A stretch of DNA of 64,000 nt, taken from positions 1,240,001 through 1,304,000 of the forward strand of contig NZ_JAUSYU010000001.1 in assembly GCF_030817075.1 (NCBI RefSeq), in the 5' to 3' direction. Below are positions 1 to 8,316 of the stretch, piece by piece; within the stretch, counting starts at the first letter, position 1; each line of letters opens with the position of its first letter. A program made the translations under genes and the position numbers. Source of the DNA: Arthrobacter sp. V1I9 (lineage in GTDB: Bacteria > Actinomycetota > Actinomycetes > Actinomycetales > Micrococcaceae). The notes beneath the pieces were generated by a model. The model saw only the letters and a list, made by a program, of their open reading frames with translations. It was not told where the DNA came from and ran no database searches.

Positions 1-499
1 CGTGACTCCGGAGCCGGCCGCGGCACCCAGCGCCCCGGAGGTCGTCACGGTTGACGTTCCCGTTGGAAGCACCGATGCCGCCGCCCGGATCACCGCGCGC
101 GAGCAGAAGGTGGCCAGCGGCCGCCCGGACCTGACCGACGCCCGCATCGTGGTGGCCGGCGGACGCGGCCTCGACGGCGACTTCGGACCCGTGGAAGAAC
201 TCGCAGACGCACTGGGAGCCGCTGTGGGAGCCTCACGTGCGGCAACCGACGCCGGCTGGATCAGCCACGACGCCCAGGTGGGGCAGACCGGCAAGACCGT
301 TTCGCCGCAGTTGTACATCTCCGCCGGCATCTCCGGTGCCATCCAGCAGAAAGCCGGCATGCAGACGGCAAAGGTGATCGTCGCAGTGAACAAGGACGCC
401 GAATCACCGGTGTTCGAGATCGCGGACTTTGGCATCGTCGGAGACCTCTTCGACGTCCTCCCGCAGGCTACGGCAGAGATCAAGAAGCGAAAAGGCTGA
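1..499 (+). CDS. etfA: Electron transfer flavoprotein alpha subunit, C-terminal part (5' end outside window)
   Basis: The alpha subunit of the ETF heterodimer carries FAD and passes electrons from acyl-CoA and other dehydrogenases to the membrane quinone pool. Only the last ~165 residues are in the window. They hold the FAD-domain signature: an AGGRG turn, then [20 protein letters not shown] and a closing AVNKD...[13 protein letters not shown] block, which is the ETF-alpha signature region. The protein ends normally with a Lys-rich tail. The PIG-L deacetylase gene follows after 3 nt, so the two are probably co-transcribed; etfB would be expected just upstream. Confidence 0.93.
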   Translation, partial: VTPEPAAAPSAPEVVTVDVPVGSTDAAARITAREQKVASGRPDLTDARIVVAGGRGLDGDFGPVEELADALGAAVGASRAATDAGWISHDAQVGQTGKTVSPQLYISAGISGAIQQKAGMQTAKVIVAVNKDAESPVFEIADFGIVGDLFDVLPQATAEIKKRKG

Positions 500-502
500 T
501 TA

Positions 503-1282
503 TTGGCTGTCTTCGCTGCGCAGGCAGAAAGCCCGTTCAACCCGGCCACGGACCGGATTGGGCGGGTGCTCTGTTTTGCTGCCCACCCGGACGACATCGA
601 CTTCGGTGCTGCCGGCACCATCGCGGCCTGGACGGCGGCGGGTGTCCAGGTCAGCTACTGCATCATGACCGACGGCGACGCCGGCGGCTTTGATCCGGCC
701 CACCGGGCGGACATCATTGCCATGCGGGACGCTGAACAGCGCAAAGCCGCCGCTTTGGTGGGGGTTTCGGACATCCATTACCTCCACCAGCGCGACGGCT
801 ACCTCGAACCCTCGCACGAGGTGATGAGGGAAGTGGTGCGGCTCATCCGCGAACTGCGTCCCGACGTCGTGCTGGCCATGCATCCAGAACGGAACTGGCG
901 CCGAATCCAAAAAAGCCACCCGGACCATCTTGCGGTGGGGGAGGCTGTGACCCGCGCTGTTTACCCTGCCTTGGAGAATCCGTTCGCCTACCCCGAACTG
1001 GCCGAGGCCGGGCTGGAAGCGTACAAGCTACCGTGGCTTTGGCTGTACGCCGGGCCGGACGAACGGGAAAACCACTTCGTAGATGTCACCGGGCACGTGG
1101 ACGCGAAGCTCGAAGCCATCCACGTCCACGTCAGCCAGCACCCGGATGTCGAGGCTATGGAAGCGACAGTGCGCCAGGGCATGCACGCCAATGCTGCGCG
1201 GGCCGGGCTCCCGGCCGGGCGCAGCGCCGAAGCGTTCCATGTAGTGGCAGTCAACGGGCCCGGTACCATCGCCGGTTTCTAG
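503..1282 (+). CDS. PIG-L/LmbE family zinc-dependent N-acetylglucosaminyl deacetylase
   Basis: A 259-aa protein of the PIG-L (LmbE/MshB/Mca) family, which removes acetyl or amide-linked groups from N-acetylglucosaminyl compounds using a zinc ion. The N-terminal metal motif AHPDDIDFG (residues ~27-35) and the second histidine motif SHPDH (~138) are intact. The substrate cannot be told from sequence; MshB/Mca-like thiol metabolism or glycan deacetylation are both possible. The start is TTG, 3 nt after the etfA stop, with an AAAAGG stretch ~9 nt before it. An intrinsic terminator follows the stop codon. Confidence 0.85.
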   Translation: MAVFAAQAESPFNPATDRIGRVLCFAAHPDDIDFGAAGTIAAWTAAGVQVSYCIMTDGDAGGFDPAHRADIIAMRDAEQRKAAALVGVSDIHYLHQRDGYLEPSHEVMREVVRLIRELRPDVVLAMHPERNWRRIQKSHPDHLAVGEAVTRAVYPALENPFAYPELAEAGLEAYKLPWLWLYAGPDERENHFVDVTGHVDAKLEAIHVHVSQHPDVEAMEATVRQGMHANAARAGLPAGRSAEAFHVVAVNGPGTIAGF

Positions 1283-1305
1283 GCAACTGCCTCTCGAACT
1301 CATGA

Positions 1306-1350
1306 AGGCGCCCTGCGGCCTTCCACCCGGAATGCCGCAGGGCCCCTTTA
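1306..1350. terminator. Intrinsic terminator between convergent genes
   Basis: A 10-bp GC-rich stem (GCCCTGCGGC / GCCGCAGGGC) is separated by a 14-nt loop and followed by CCCTTT. It lies between the PIG-L gene and the rskA-like gene, which converge, so it may end transcription from both sides. Confidence 0.75.
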
Positions 1351-1370
1351 TGCTGCTCTGTTGGCCAGCG

Positions 1371-2228
1371 CTACGCGTTCAACGGGGCGGCAGCGACGGT
1401 TGGCATCGTGGGGGACTCGGAGCCGCCGACGGGCTCCACCGTGATCCCAAGTGCTGCCGCGGAGGAGATGCCCTCCACTACTGCGGGTTTTGACAGCGCC
1501 TCCGCGTCCATCAGCCCCTGCGAGACGGGTGCTGAACCGTCCTTGGGAATGAGCCACATCTGATAAACCTTGCCCTCGGGCGGGGCAGGAACGTCTTTCA
1601 TCCTGACCACCACGGCGTCCTCGGACGAGGAAATCTGGACGGTGGCAGTGCCGCCGCCGGCCACGTCTACCGAGGCTTCCCGGAGGTCTCCTGCCCGGAC
1701 CACCTGGTTCAGGGGGTCGTTCTGGTCCGCGAAGTAGGAACCGACGCCGACCCCGCCCAGGGCTATCGCTGCGGCCGCTGCGATCCCGGCGAGCCAGCGC
1801 CGGGCGCCGGTTGGACGTCGCCGTTCTTCCCGGCGCTGCCGCGCTTTGGCGAGCTCGTCACTGGAACCTGCGGCGGAAGAGGTGAATGCGCCGGCGGAAG
1901 GAGCGGGCGCGCCCGGATCCCGGCGCGCGTCCTGGGCCGGCAACTGGGCGACGATCCGGTCGAAAAGGTCAGCCGGTGGTTCCTCCTCCGCCTTGAAGGT
2001 GCGCGTGAGCGTTTCCCTCGATTGGCGGACACGTTCGTGGAAGGAGTCCCGTTCCGCTGCCGGTGCCGCTGAAATGTACTGATCTATGGCACTGCGTTCC
2101 TGTTCCGTCACTGCATCCAGTGCGTACAGCTCGGCCAAGTCAACGGCACGGCCCGAAGCGAGGTCAGCGGAGACGGTGTCGCCGAAGGCACCCGGACGGC
2201 CGCTGCGTCCACTATTCATATCGGTCAT
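1371..2228 (-). CDS. rskA: Anti-sigma-K factor RskA-type membrane protein
   Basis: A 285-aa anti-sigma factor. The N-terminal ~100 cytoplasmic residues (ALDAVTEQERSAIDQYI...) match the RskA anti-sigma domain, residues ~143-167 form one membrane helix (WLAGIAAAAAIALGGVGVGSYF), and the C-terminal ~115 residues are the extracellular RskA domain with the typical VYQMWLIPKDG segment. It should bind the sigma factor encoded just upstream (1-nt gap, same strand) and release it after regulated proteolysis. A GGGGGTGAG ribosome site precedes the ATG. The signal sensed is not evident. Confidence 0.88.
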   Translation of the reverse strand: MTDMNSGRSGRPGAFGDTVSADLASGRAVDLAELYALDAVTEQERSAIDQYISAAPAAERDSFHERVRQSRETLTRTFKAEEEPPADLFDRIVAQLPAQDARRDPGAPAPSAGAFTSSAAGSSDELAKARQRREERRRPTGARRWLAGIAAAAAIALGGVGVGSYFADQNDPLNQVVRAGDLREASVDVAGGGTATVQISSSEDAVVVRMKDVPAPPEGKVYQMWLIPKDGSAPVSQGLMDAEALSKPAVVEGISSAAALGITVEPVGGSESPTMPTVAAAPLNA

Positions 2229-2229
2229 T

Positions 2230-2838
2230 TCAACTCACCCCCAGACAGGTCTTCAAGCGGATCAGTCCGTCGCGGATGCGGGACTTTATGGTGGGAACTG
2301 CCGCGTTCAGGCGTTCTGCGACTTCGCGGTAGGTCAGTCCGCCGTAGTATGCCAGGCGGACGGATTCCTGTTGCGTCTCGGTCAGCGTGCCAAGGCACCG
2401 GACCACGGCCTCCGCTTCGAGCCTGCTGCCCACTTCGTCCGAAACACTGTCGTGGTCAATGTCCTGGGTGCTGGCACCGTAACGGGCTTCACGGTCGGTG
2501 GCCGACTGTGCCGACCGTACCTTGTCAACCGCACGCCGGTGCGAGATGGTCATGAGCCAGGAGAGCGGGCTGCCGGCGGCCCTGTCGAACTTCGCCGCGT
2601 TTTGCCAGACCTGCAGGAATACTTCCTGCGTTGTGTCCTCACTGAGTTCGGCGTCGATGAGGACCCTGCGCGCCATGCCGTAGACGCGTCGGGAGGTCAG
2701 CTGGTAAAACTCCGCGAAGGCAGCCCGGTCGCCCTGGGCTATCTGTTCAAGCAGCGCGGCGAGGCGGTGGCTGACGTCGGCCGGCGTGTCCGTCACGGTG
2801 GCCGGGGCCTCGGAATGAGGCGCGTTGGGAGTTTCCAT
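2230..2838 (-). CDS. sigK: ECF RNA polymerase sigma factor SigK
   Basis: An ECF sigma factor (about 202 aa from the ATG chosen here). Region 2 (FAEFYQLTSRRVYGMARRVL...EDTTQEVFLQVWQ) and region 4 (LTETQQESVRLAYYGGLTYREVAERL, then PTIKSRIRDGLIRLK) are complete. The frame stays open further upstream to 2931, but those residues do not look like a sigma factor. The chosen ATG has a TATGCT hexamer 8 nt upstream; an alternative is TTG at 2847 with GGAG 8 nt before it. Pairing with the RskA-type gene 1 nt downstream supports SigK. No Mpt70/Mpt83-like targets are nearby. Confidence 0.88.
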   Translation of the reverse strand: METPNAPHSEAPATVTDTPADVSHRLAALLEQIAQGDRAAFAEFYQLTSRRVYGMARRVLIDAELSEDTTQEVFLQVWQNAAKFDRAAGSPLSWLMTISHRRAVDKVRSAQSATDREARYGASTQDIDHDSVSDEVGSRLEAEAVVRCLGTLTETQQESVRLAYYGGLTYREVAERLNAAVPTIKSRIRDGLIRLKTCLGVS

Positions 2839-3076
2839 CACTACCAAGCATAAGTCTCCAGGGGATGAAACCTCAGCAGTCCCGCCGGGGAAGCGGTGGG
2901 CTGTCCTGGGATCTGCCCCGAGAAGTGTCACCTGCCGCTCCTTGGTCGCTGTGGATTGTTCTCAGGAGTGATTCGGCACGGCAGCCGGGGTGGATGGGCC
3001 GGGCCCAAAAGTTTTACCCGCTTGGTTCCGTGGCCGCAGCAAAATGTGCCGCCCCGAAATCGAAGTCTGTGGGGTG

Positions 3077-3544
3077 TCAGATCCGCGCGCCGGCGAAACC
3101 CTGCTGGCGCCAAGCTTCGTAGACGGCGATGGAGGCGGCGTTGGCCAGGTTAAGCGAGCGCAGTGCGGGCAACATGGGCAGCCGTACGGTGGACGTGACG
3201 TGCGGGTCCGTCTTCAGTTCCGGCGGCAGGCCCACCGATTCCCGGCCGAACATCAGCACGTCACCGGGCTGGTAGGCAATGTCCGTGTAGCTGGCACTTC
3301 CGTCAGAGGTGAACGCATACACGCGTTCCGGCTGGAGATGCTGCCAGGCCTCGTCCATGCTTCCGTGCACGGTGACCACCGCGAGGTCGTGGTAATCGAG
3401 GCCCGCCCGGCGGAGTTTCGCATCCGAGAAGTCGAAGCCCAAGGGCTCCACCAGGTGCAGCTCGGCGCCGGTGATGGCTGCCAGGCGGATGGCGTTTCCG
3501 GTATTGCCGGGGATTTCGGGGGCGTGGAAGAGGATGCGGAACAC
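3077..3544 (-). CDS. trmL: tRNA (cytidine(34)-2'-O)-methyltransferase, SpoU/TrmH family (TrmL-like)
   Basis: A 155-aa SPOUT methyltransferase that 2'-O-methylates the wobble nucleotide of leucine tRNAs in its characterised homologues. The whole family core is present: FHAPEIPGNTGNAIRLAA at the N terminus, MFGRESVGLPPE around residue 100, and LRSLNLANAASIAVYEA in the C-terminal knot. GTG at 3544 is preferred over the ATG at 3547: it gives the usual MFRILFHAPEIPGNTGN start, and a TAGGAT hexamer lies exactly 6 nt upstream, suggesting a leaderless transcript. Confidence 0.9.
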   Translation of the reverse strand: MFRILFHAPEIPGNTGNAIRLAAITGAELHLVEPLGFDFSDAKLRRAGLDYHDLAVVTVHGSMDEAWQHLQPERVYAFTSDGSASYTDIAYQPGDVLMFGRESVGLPPELKTDPHVTSTVRLPMLPALRSLNLANAASIAVYEAWRQQGFAGARI

Positions 3545-3566
3545 CATTCCATCCTAGTCAACGCGG

Positions 3567-4511
3567 TCAGTGCATGCCGCGCAGCAACCTGGCCAGGACC
3601 GGGACGTTGACGGTGTTGGGAGCCGGGCCGGACGCGAGGAACTCCTTCAGTCCCCGGACCATTCCGGCTGCGTTGACGATCCTGACGCTTTCCAACGCAC
3701 CGGCCGAGCGGCGGTGCTGGTCAATCACGGGCTCGTGAAGATTCCCGCCGGGGCTGTGCACCACGGTCCAGCCGGTGATGTTCAATTCCGGAAAAATGTC
3801 CTGCATCGCCCTTACTACGTGTGCCAGCTGCGGCGGGGCCACGGAGCGTCCGCCGTGGTTGAGGGTCCTGCCGTCCCAGGCATACGCGCCCTTGGGCAAA
3901 AGCATGGAGCCGATCAGCGCCAGCCGGTAGCCGGAGAGCACGGCGTGGTCGATGTGGCTGTTGTCCGCCGGTGACTGCAGGCCATTGATGAGCCGCGCGG
4001 CCGGAATCGCGGGCAGCACCTGGCGGGTCAAGAGCTGGACTGTGCGCATCTCGCGCTGTATCCGCGCTTCGGCCCCGAAGATCCCGCGCTTCCGCGGCAT
4101 GCCGTGGACCTGCTGGCTGGCTTCTGCCAGGGGGATCAGGGGGACCACGTCGCGGGCCGCAGGACTGTAGGGCGGAATGTAGACGGGAGGGTCCCCGGCA
4201 GTGTTGCGGCTGCCGCCGGTCCTGTGCACGGTGGCCGAAGCCCTGCTGCCTGCGGCCGGCGCATCAAAGTGCGGTTCCGAATCCGCTTTCTCCCCGGCGG
4301 TGCCTGCAGCGTAGGAGCGGTCGTAGGCTTTCCTGCGTTGTGGATCGATGAGGGTTTCATAGGCGCTGGTCACCCGGCGGAAAGCTGCGGCGTCCCCGCC
4401 GTGGTCCGGGTGGGCCGTGCGGGCGGCGCGCCGGTAGGCCACCTTTATTTCCTTCTCGGTGGCGGTGACTGCCACGCGAAGCACCTGGTAGTGGGAGCTG
4501 CTCTCGGTCAA
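3567..4511 (-). CDS. J-domain (DnaJ-like) protein with uncharacterised C-terminal domain
   Basis: A ~314-aa protein. Residues ~5-70 form a J domain with the invariant HPD (TAHPDHGGDAAAF), which would stimulate an Hsp70 (DnaK) ATPase. There is no Gly/Phe region or zinc-finger domain, so this is not canonical DnaJ. A Pro/Ser/Gly-rich linker leads to a ~190-aa C-terminal domain (VPLIPLAEASQQVHG...TGWTVVHSPGGNLHEPVID) that I do not recognise. The start is TTG at 4511 with AGAAGGA 7 nt upstream; the in-frame ATG further upstream adds residues outside the J domain. Confidence 0.8.
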   Translation of the reverse strand: MTESSSHYQVLRVAVTATEKEIKVAYRRAARTAHPDHGGDAAAFRRVTSAYETLIDPQRRKAYDRSYAAGTAGEKADSEPHFDAPAAGSRASATVHRTGGSRNTAGDPPVYIPPYSPAARDVVPLIPLAEASQQVHGMPRKRGIFGAEARIQREMRTVQLLTRQVLPAIPAARLINGLQSPADNSHIDHAVLSGYRLALIGSMLLPKGAYAWDGRTLNHGGRSVAPPQLAHVVRAMQDIFPELNITGWTVVHSPGGNLHEPVIDQHRRSAGALESVRIVNAAGMVRGLKEFLASGPAPNTVNVPVLARLLRGMH

Positions 4512-4848
4512 GCACTCATCCTTCTGTTGGTATGGCCAGTCCCCGGGGGCAGCCCTGTGGGCCCAGCATATCGGCCTTTGCCCTGACAACGATCGCGCCG
4601 GCTTTCAGGTTTCCCGGGCCCGGTTGTTGGTGCCGGCGGCGTTTAGAGGCGTGAAAATGACAGCCCCGAGGGCCGTTCTGGAGGCAGGACTTGCCCTAGG
4701 GTTTGGTGTTCCGGCGGGAGGGCCGGTTGAGGCGTGGGCACCGGCCCGCACTCCAAAGTCAAGCAGTGCCACGTCGAAGAAAGCTCCGAGCAGCAGCAGG
4801 TTGACGGGGTCTATAATCAACGCATCTTGACTTTGGATCGGTGGGCAG
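4512..4848. other. Divergent intergenic region, no supported gene
   Basis: This 337-bp spacer separates the leftward J-domain gene from the rightward ArsR-like regulator. Short frames are open on both strands, but none has a convincing start, ribosome site or family-like sequence. The right half holds a TATAAT box and a wide perfect inverted repeat, described separately. Confidence 0.6.
4752..4837 (+). promoter_or_regulatory. Perfect 12-bp inverted repeat flanking a -10 box upstream of the regulator gene
   Basis: TCCAAAGTCAAG (4752-4763) and its exact reverse complement CTTGACTTTGGA (4826-4837) are 62 bp apart. Between them is TATAAT (4812-4817), a good -10 box for the rightward gene starting at 4849; no clear -35 is visible. 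Each arm also contains TTGACT on one strand. The arrangement fits paired operator half-sites that could be looped or bridged, perhaps for autoregulation, but that role is inferred. Confidence 0.5.
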
Positions 4849-5559
4849 ATGAGCAGACTTTCCTGGGCGAACCGGATGGCGGCACTCGCTTCCCTTGGCG
4901 ATGAAAAGCGCTTGCAACTCTTCGAGCTTGTGGCGGCCTCGCCCGGAGCCGTAGGCCGGGATGACGTTGCCGGTGCCACCGGAATTCCCAGAAGCACTGT
5001 CTCCTTCCATCTGGACCGGCTGGTGCAGGACGGCCTGCTGGCCGTTGAGTTCCACAAGCCGCCGGGGAAATCGGGGCCGGGCTCAGGCCGTCCCGCCAAG
5101 ATGTACCGCCCCGTTGCAGGCGAGATCGGTGCCTCCGTGCCGGACCGGAACTACGACCTCGCCGGCGAACTGATGGCCTCGGCGATCGAAAGGTCCACAA
5201 CAGAAGGTGAGCCCGTCGCCGAAGCCTTGCCTGCGGAGTCATTCCGGAAAGGGCGCTCCCAGGCTGAGGCCGCGAAAACCCTGGAGGACTTCCTGGTCCA
5301 GGCGGGCTACCGCCCGGAGCCGGATGGCGACGGCGGTTTCCTCCTGCCGAACTGCCCTTTCCACCGCCTTTCGAACAAGCATCCGGGCGTCGTCTGCACC
5401 ATGAACGGTGCATTCCTCCGGGGCGCCGCAACCCGCTTCGACGCTTCAGCAGACCGCGTCGCGCCCGCAGACCAGCCCGGCCACTGCTGCGCCCGGATCA
5501 TGCCTCCGGCCGGAGCGGTGCAGACCCGGGGCCGGGAGCCAGGAGGGCAAGGCGGCTAG
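4849..5559 (+). CDS. ArsR/COG2345-like winged-helix regulator with C-terminal cysteine cluster
   Basis: A 236-aa regulator. Residues ~8-80 form a winged helix-turn-helix (RLQLFELVAAS...GATGIPRSTVSFHLDRLVQDGLL). The C-terminal half has a cysteine set, NCPFH...GVVC...GHCCARI, as seen in COG2345/SufR-type proteins that bind an Fe-S cluster or metal. It lies directly upstream of a cysteine desulfurase and mnmA, so it plausibly senses Fe-S or sulfur status and controls that operon. The spacing of its cysteines is not the classical SufR spacing, so the ligand is open. A GGTGGG stretch precedes the ATG. Confidence 0.75.
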   Translation: MSRLSWANRMAALASLGDEKRLQLFELVAASPGAVGRDDVAGATGIPRSTVSFHLDRLVQDGLLAVEFHKPPGKSGPGSGRPAKMYRPVAGEIGASVPDRNYDLAGELMASAIERSTTEGEPVAEALPAESFRKGRSQAEAAKTLEDFLVQAGYRPEPDGDGGFLLPNCPFHRLSNKHPGVVCTMNGAFLRGAATRFDASADRVAPADQPGHCCARIMPPAGAVQTRGREPGGQGG

Positions 5560-5562
5560 AAT
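5557..5562 (+). promoter_or_regulatory. Putative -10 box for leaderless transcription of the cysteine desulfurase
   Basis: TAGAAT lies 6 nt before the GTG start codon and overlaps the end of the upstream regulator gene (its stop is TAG). No -35 match is visible and there is no well-spaced ribosome site next to the start, consistent with a leaderless internal transcript. Confidence 0.4.
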
Positions 5563-5568
5563 TACAGG

Positions 5569-6798
5569 GTGCCCGTTTACCTCGACCATGCAGCCACCAC
5601 GCCTCTTTCTCCCGAAGCACTGGCTGCGCTGACGCGTGAACTTGCCCGTACCGGAAACCCGTCCTCCCTCCATGGCTCCGGCCGCAGGGCCCGCCGCGCC
5701 GTGGAGGATGCGCGGGAAGCCCTCGCCGCAGCGGCAGGCGCCCATCCTTCCGAGGTGATTTTCACCTCGGGCGGCACCGAGGCGGACAATCTTGCAGTCA
5801 AGGGCCTGTACTGGTCCCGGGCGGGCGAGAACCCGGCGCGACGGCGCGTCCTGTGCTCCGCCGTCGAACACCACGCAGTGATGGACACCGTGGAGTGGCT
5901 GGAACGGCACGAAGGCGCGGAGGTCACCTGGCTTCCGGTGGACGCCGACGGGACGGTGGATCTGGCCTTCCTGGAAGCTGAGCTATCCCGCGACCCGGAC
6001 ACCATCGCCCTGGTGACCGTGATGTGGGCCAACAACGAGGTGGGTACCATCCAGCCCATCGCGCGCATAGTGGAACTGGCACACGCCGCCGGTGTTCCCG
6101 TCCACTCCGACGCGGTCCAGGCCTTCGGGTCGCTGCCCGTTGATTTTAAGGCGTCCGGCCTGGACGCCATGTCTGTCTCCGGGCACAAGATCGGGGGACC
6201 GGTAGGAGTCGGCGCGCTGCTGCTGGGACGGGCCGTGAAACTCACCCCGGTCCAGCACGGCGGCGGCCAGGAGCGCGACGTCCGCTCCGGCACGCTGGAC
6301 ACCGCCTCGATCGCCGCCTTCGCGGCGGCCGCCGAGACTGCAACTGCAAACCTCGGCCCGGAATCCGCACGCATTGCAGCCCTTCGTGACCGCCTCATCG
6401 ACGGCGTCCGGGACCGGGTGCCGGAAGCGGTCCTGCGCGGCGCAGCCGGGGATCGGCGCCTCCCGGGCAATGCGCACTTCACCTTCCCCGGCTGCGAGGG
6501 GGACTCCCTGCTTTTCCTCCTGGACCTGGCAGGTGTGGAATCGTCCACCGGGTCAGCCTGCACCGCGGGTGTGCCGCGCCCCTCGCACGTGCTGCTCGCC
6601 ATGGGACTGGATGAGGAAACGGCGCGCGGGGCCCAACGCTTCACCCTGGGGCACTCCTCCAAAGCCGAGGATGTCGATGCGCTGCTGGCCGCTCTTCCCG
6701 ATGCCTACTCGCGGGCACGGCAGGCCGGAATGGCCGGCCACGAGTCCTCCATCCAGACCGCCGGTACCGTGGCCCGCCAGGGATTGGGTACCCGCTGA
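5569..6798 (+). CDS. Cysteine desulfurase, NifS/IscS family
   Basis: A 409-aa PLP enzyme that converts cysteine to alanine and loads the sulfur on its own active-site cysteine as a persulfide. Visible are the N-terminal [10 protein letters not shown], the PLP-contact [11 protein letters not shown] and SDAVQAFG blocks, the Schiff-base lysine in SGHKIGGP (~206), and the catalytic cysteine in [10 protein letters not shown] (~330). The gene next downstream is mnmA, so its main acceptor is probably tRNA 2-thiouridylase, as in the Bacillus YrvO-MnmA pair; a wider Fe-S role is possible. The start is GTG. Confidence 0.92.
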   Translation: MPVYLDHAATTPLSPEALAALTRELARTGNPSSLHGSGRRARRAVEDAREALAAAAGAHPSEVIFTSGGTEADNLAVKGLYWSRAGENPARRRVLCSAVEHHAVMDTVEWLERHEGAEVTWLPVDADGTVDLAFLEAELSRDPDTIALVTVMWANNEVGTIQPIARIVELAHAAGVPVHSDAVQAFGSLPVDFKASGLDAMSVSGHKIGGPVGVGALLLGRAVKLTPVQHGGGQERDVRSGTLDTASIAAFAAAAETATANLGPESARIAALRDRLIDGVRDRVPEAVLRGAAGDRRLPGNAHFTFPGCEGDSLLFLLDLAGVESSTGSACTAGVPRPSHVLLAMGLDEETARGAQRFTLGHSSKAEDVDALLAALPDAYSRARQAGMAGHESSIQTAGTVARQGLGTR

Positions 6799-6825
6799 CA
6801 GTGCCTCTGCCGCAGGCCGTAGAAT
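6795..6825 (+). promoter_or_regulatory. Putative mnmA promoter
   Basis: CTGACA (6795-6800, -35-like) and TAGAAT (6820-6825, -10) are 19 bp apart; read as TGACAG the spacer is 18 bp. It lies in the gap after the desulfurase stop and would give a leader of roughly 100 nt before the mnmA ATG. Confidence 0.45.
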
Positions 6826-6930
6826 AGATAGGCGAAGATCGTTTCCGGAAGCCTGCCTACCTCCTTTGCTGCAGTCAGAACCGGCCCGTAGCACCGGCCA
6901 GGCCGGAAACACCCCCAACAGAAAGCCAGT

Positions 6931-8070
6931 ATGCGAGTTCTAGCAGCCATGAGCGGCGGAGTTGACTCCGCCGTCGCCGCCGCCCGCGCCGTCGAGGCGG
7001 GACACGACGTCGTCGGGGTCCACCTGGCGCTCTCCCGCATGCCCGGAACGCTGCGCACCGGAAGCCGGGGCTGCTGCACCATTGAGGACTCGCGGGACGC
7101 GTGGCGCGCCTGCGACGTCCTGGGCATTCCCTACTACGTGTGGGACTTCTCCGAACGCTTCAAAGAGGACGTCGTCCAGGACTTCATCGATGAATACGCT
7201 GCGGGCCGCACGCCCAACCCCTGCATGCGCTGCAACGAGCGGATCAAGTTCGCCGCGCTGCTGGAAAAGGCGATAGCCCTGGGCTTCGACGCCGTCTGCA
7301 CCGGCCACTACGCGAAGGTGATCGAGGACGCCGACGGCAACCGCGAACTGCACCGCGCCGCGGACTGGGCCAAGGACCAGAGCTACGTCCTGGGTGTCCT
7401 GACCCACGAGCAGCTCAAGCACTCCATGTTTCCGCTGGCTGAAACTCCTTCCAAGGCTGAAGTGCGTGCAGAGGCCGAGCGCCGCGGCCTGTCGGTGGCC
7501 AATAAGCCCGACAGCCACGACATCTGCTTTATCCCCGACGGCGATACCGCCGGCTGGCTGGCTGAAAAGATCGACATGTCCACCGGCGACATCGTGGACG
7601 AAACAGGCGCCAAGGTAGGGGAGCACCCCGGTGCCAACGCCTTCACCGTGGGCCAGCGCCGCGGCCTCAAGCTGGGGACCCCCGCAGCCGACGGCAAGCC
7701 ACGGTTCGTCCTTGAGATCCGGCCCAAGGAGAACAAGGTGGTGGTGGGTCCGGAAGCCCTGCTGGCCATCGACGAAATTCGGGGCATCAAGGTGTCCTGG
7801 GCGGGACTGCCCATCGCCGAGGTGGAGACGGGCACGGAGTTCGACTGCTACGCCCAGGTCCGCGCGCACGGGGACCCAGTCCCCGCGACAGCGCACATGG
7901 AACCCGCCGAAGAGGGCGCGGGCCCTGCCGCCGGTCAGTTGGTGGTCAGGCTGACCACACCCTTGCGTGGCGTTGCCCCAGGGCAGACCGTTGTCCTCTA
8001 TCAAGGCAGCAGGGTACTCGGCCAGGCAACCATCGACGCCGCCCGCTCACTCCAGCGCGCCGAGCTCTAA
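6931..8070 (+). CDS. mnmA: tRNA-specific 2-thiouridylase MnmA
   Basis: A 379-aa enzyme that makes s2U at position 34 of Lys, Glu and Gln tRNAs, using ATP to adenylate the base and sulfur relayed from a cysteine desulfurase. The PP-loop SGGVDSAVA (residues 8-16), the first catalytic cysteine in NPCMRCN (~97) and the second in SHDICF (~198) are all present, followed by the C-terminal beta-barrel ([13 protein letters not shown]...). The start ATG has AGAAAG 5 nt upstream. The desulfurase gene next door is its likely sulfur donor. Confidence 0.96.
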   Translation: MRVLAAMSGGVDSAVAAARAVEAGHDVVGVHLALSRMPGTLRTGSRGCCTIEDSRDAWRACDVLGIPYYVWDFSERFKEDVVQDFIDEYAAGRTPNPCMRCNERIKFAALLEKAIALGFDAVCTGHYAKVIEDADGNRELHRAADWAKDQSYVLGVLTHEQLKHSMFPLAETPSKAEVRAEAERRGLSVANKPDSHDICFIPDGDTAGWLAEKIDMSTGDIVDETGAKVGEHPGANAFTVGQRRGLKLGTPAADGKPRFVLEIRPKENKVVVGPEALLAIDEIRGIKVSWAGLPIAEVETGTEFDCYAQVRAHGDPVPATAHMEPAEEGAGPAAGQLVVRLTTPLRGVAPGQTVVLYQGSRVLGQATIDAARSLQRAEL

Positions 8071-8083
8071 ACCCGAAAAACCC

Positions 8084-8122
8084 AACGCCGCTCCGGTTCC
8101 GCCGGGGCGGCGTTCTTCGTTG
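8084..8122 (+). terminator. Intrinsic terminator after mnmA
   Basis: A 13-bp stem (AACGCCGCTCCGG / CCGGGGCGGCGTT, one G-T pair) with a 5-nt loop, followed by CTTCGTTGT. It lies 13 nt after the mnmA stop. Confidence 0.8.
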
Positions 8123-8316
8123 TGCGCCGGTAATGCGCCAGTAAATGAGAGCCCCGCATCATTCAGGTAAATTTTGTGTCTCAACTCACTGAATGGGCCC
8201 GTCCGTGGTTTGACTCTCTGATTGAATCTACGCATCAGCACAGCGCGCTCCCGCCTCAGCAGAGGCACCCTACAGGGGTCGGCGGGGCGCGTATTCATCG
8301 AACAGAAAGTTCACAG

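Noticed and set aside
4605..5099. 164-codon minus-strand frame covering the 4.6-5.1 kb spacer
   Set aside because: Overlaps the regulator gene, has no ribosome site and no family-like sequence.
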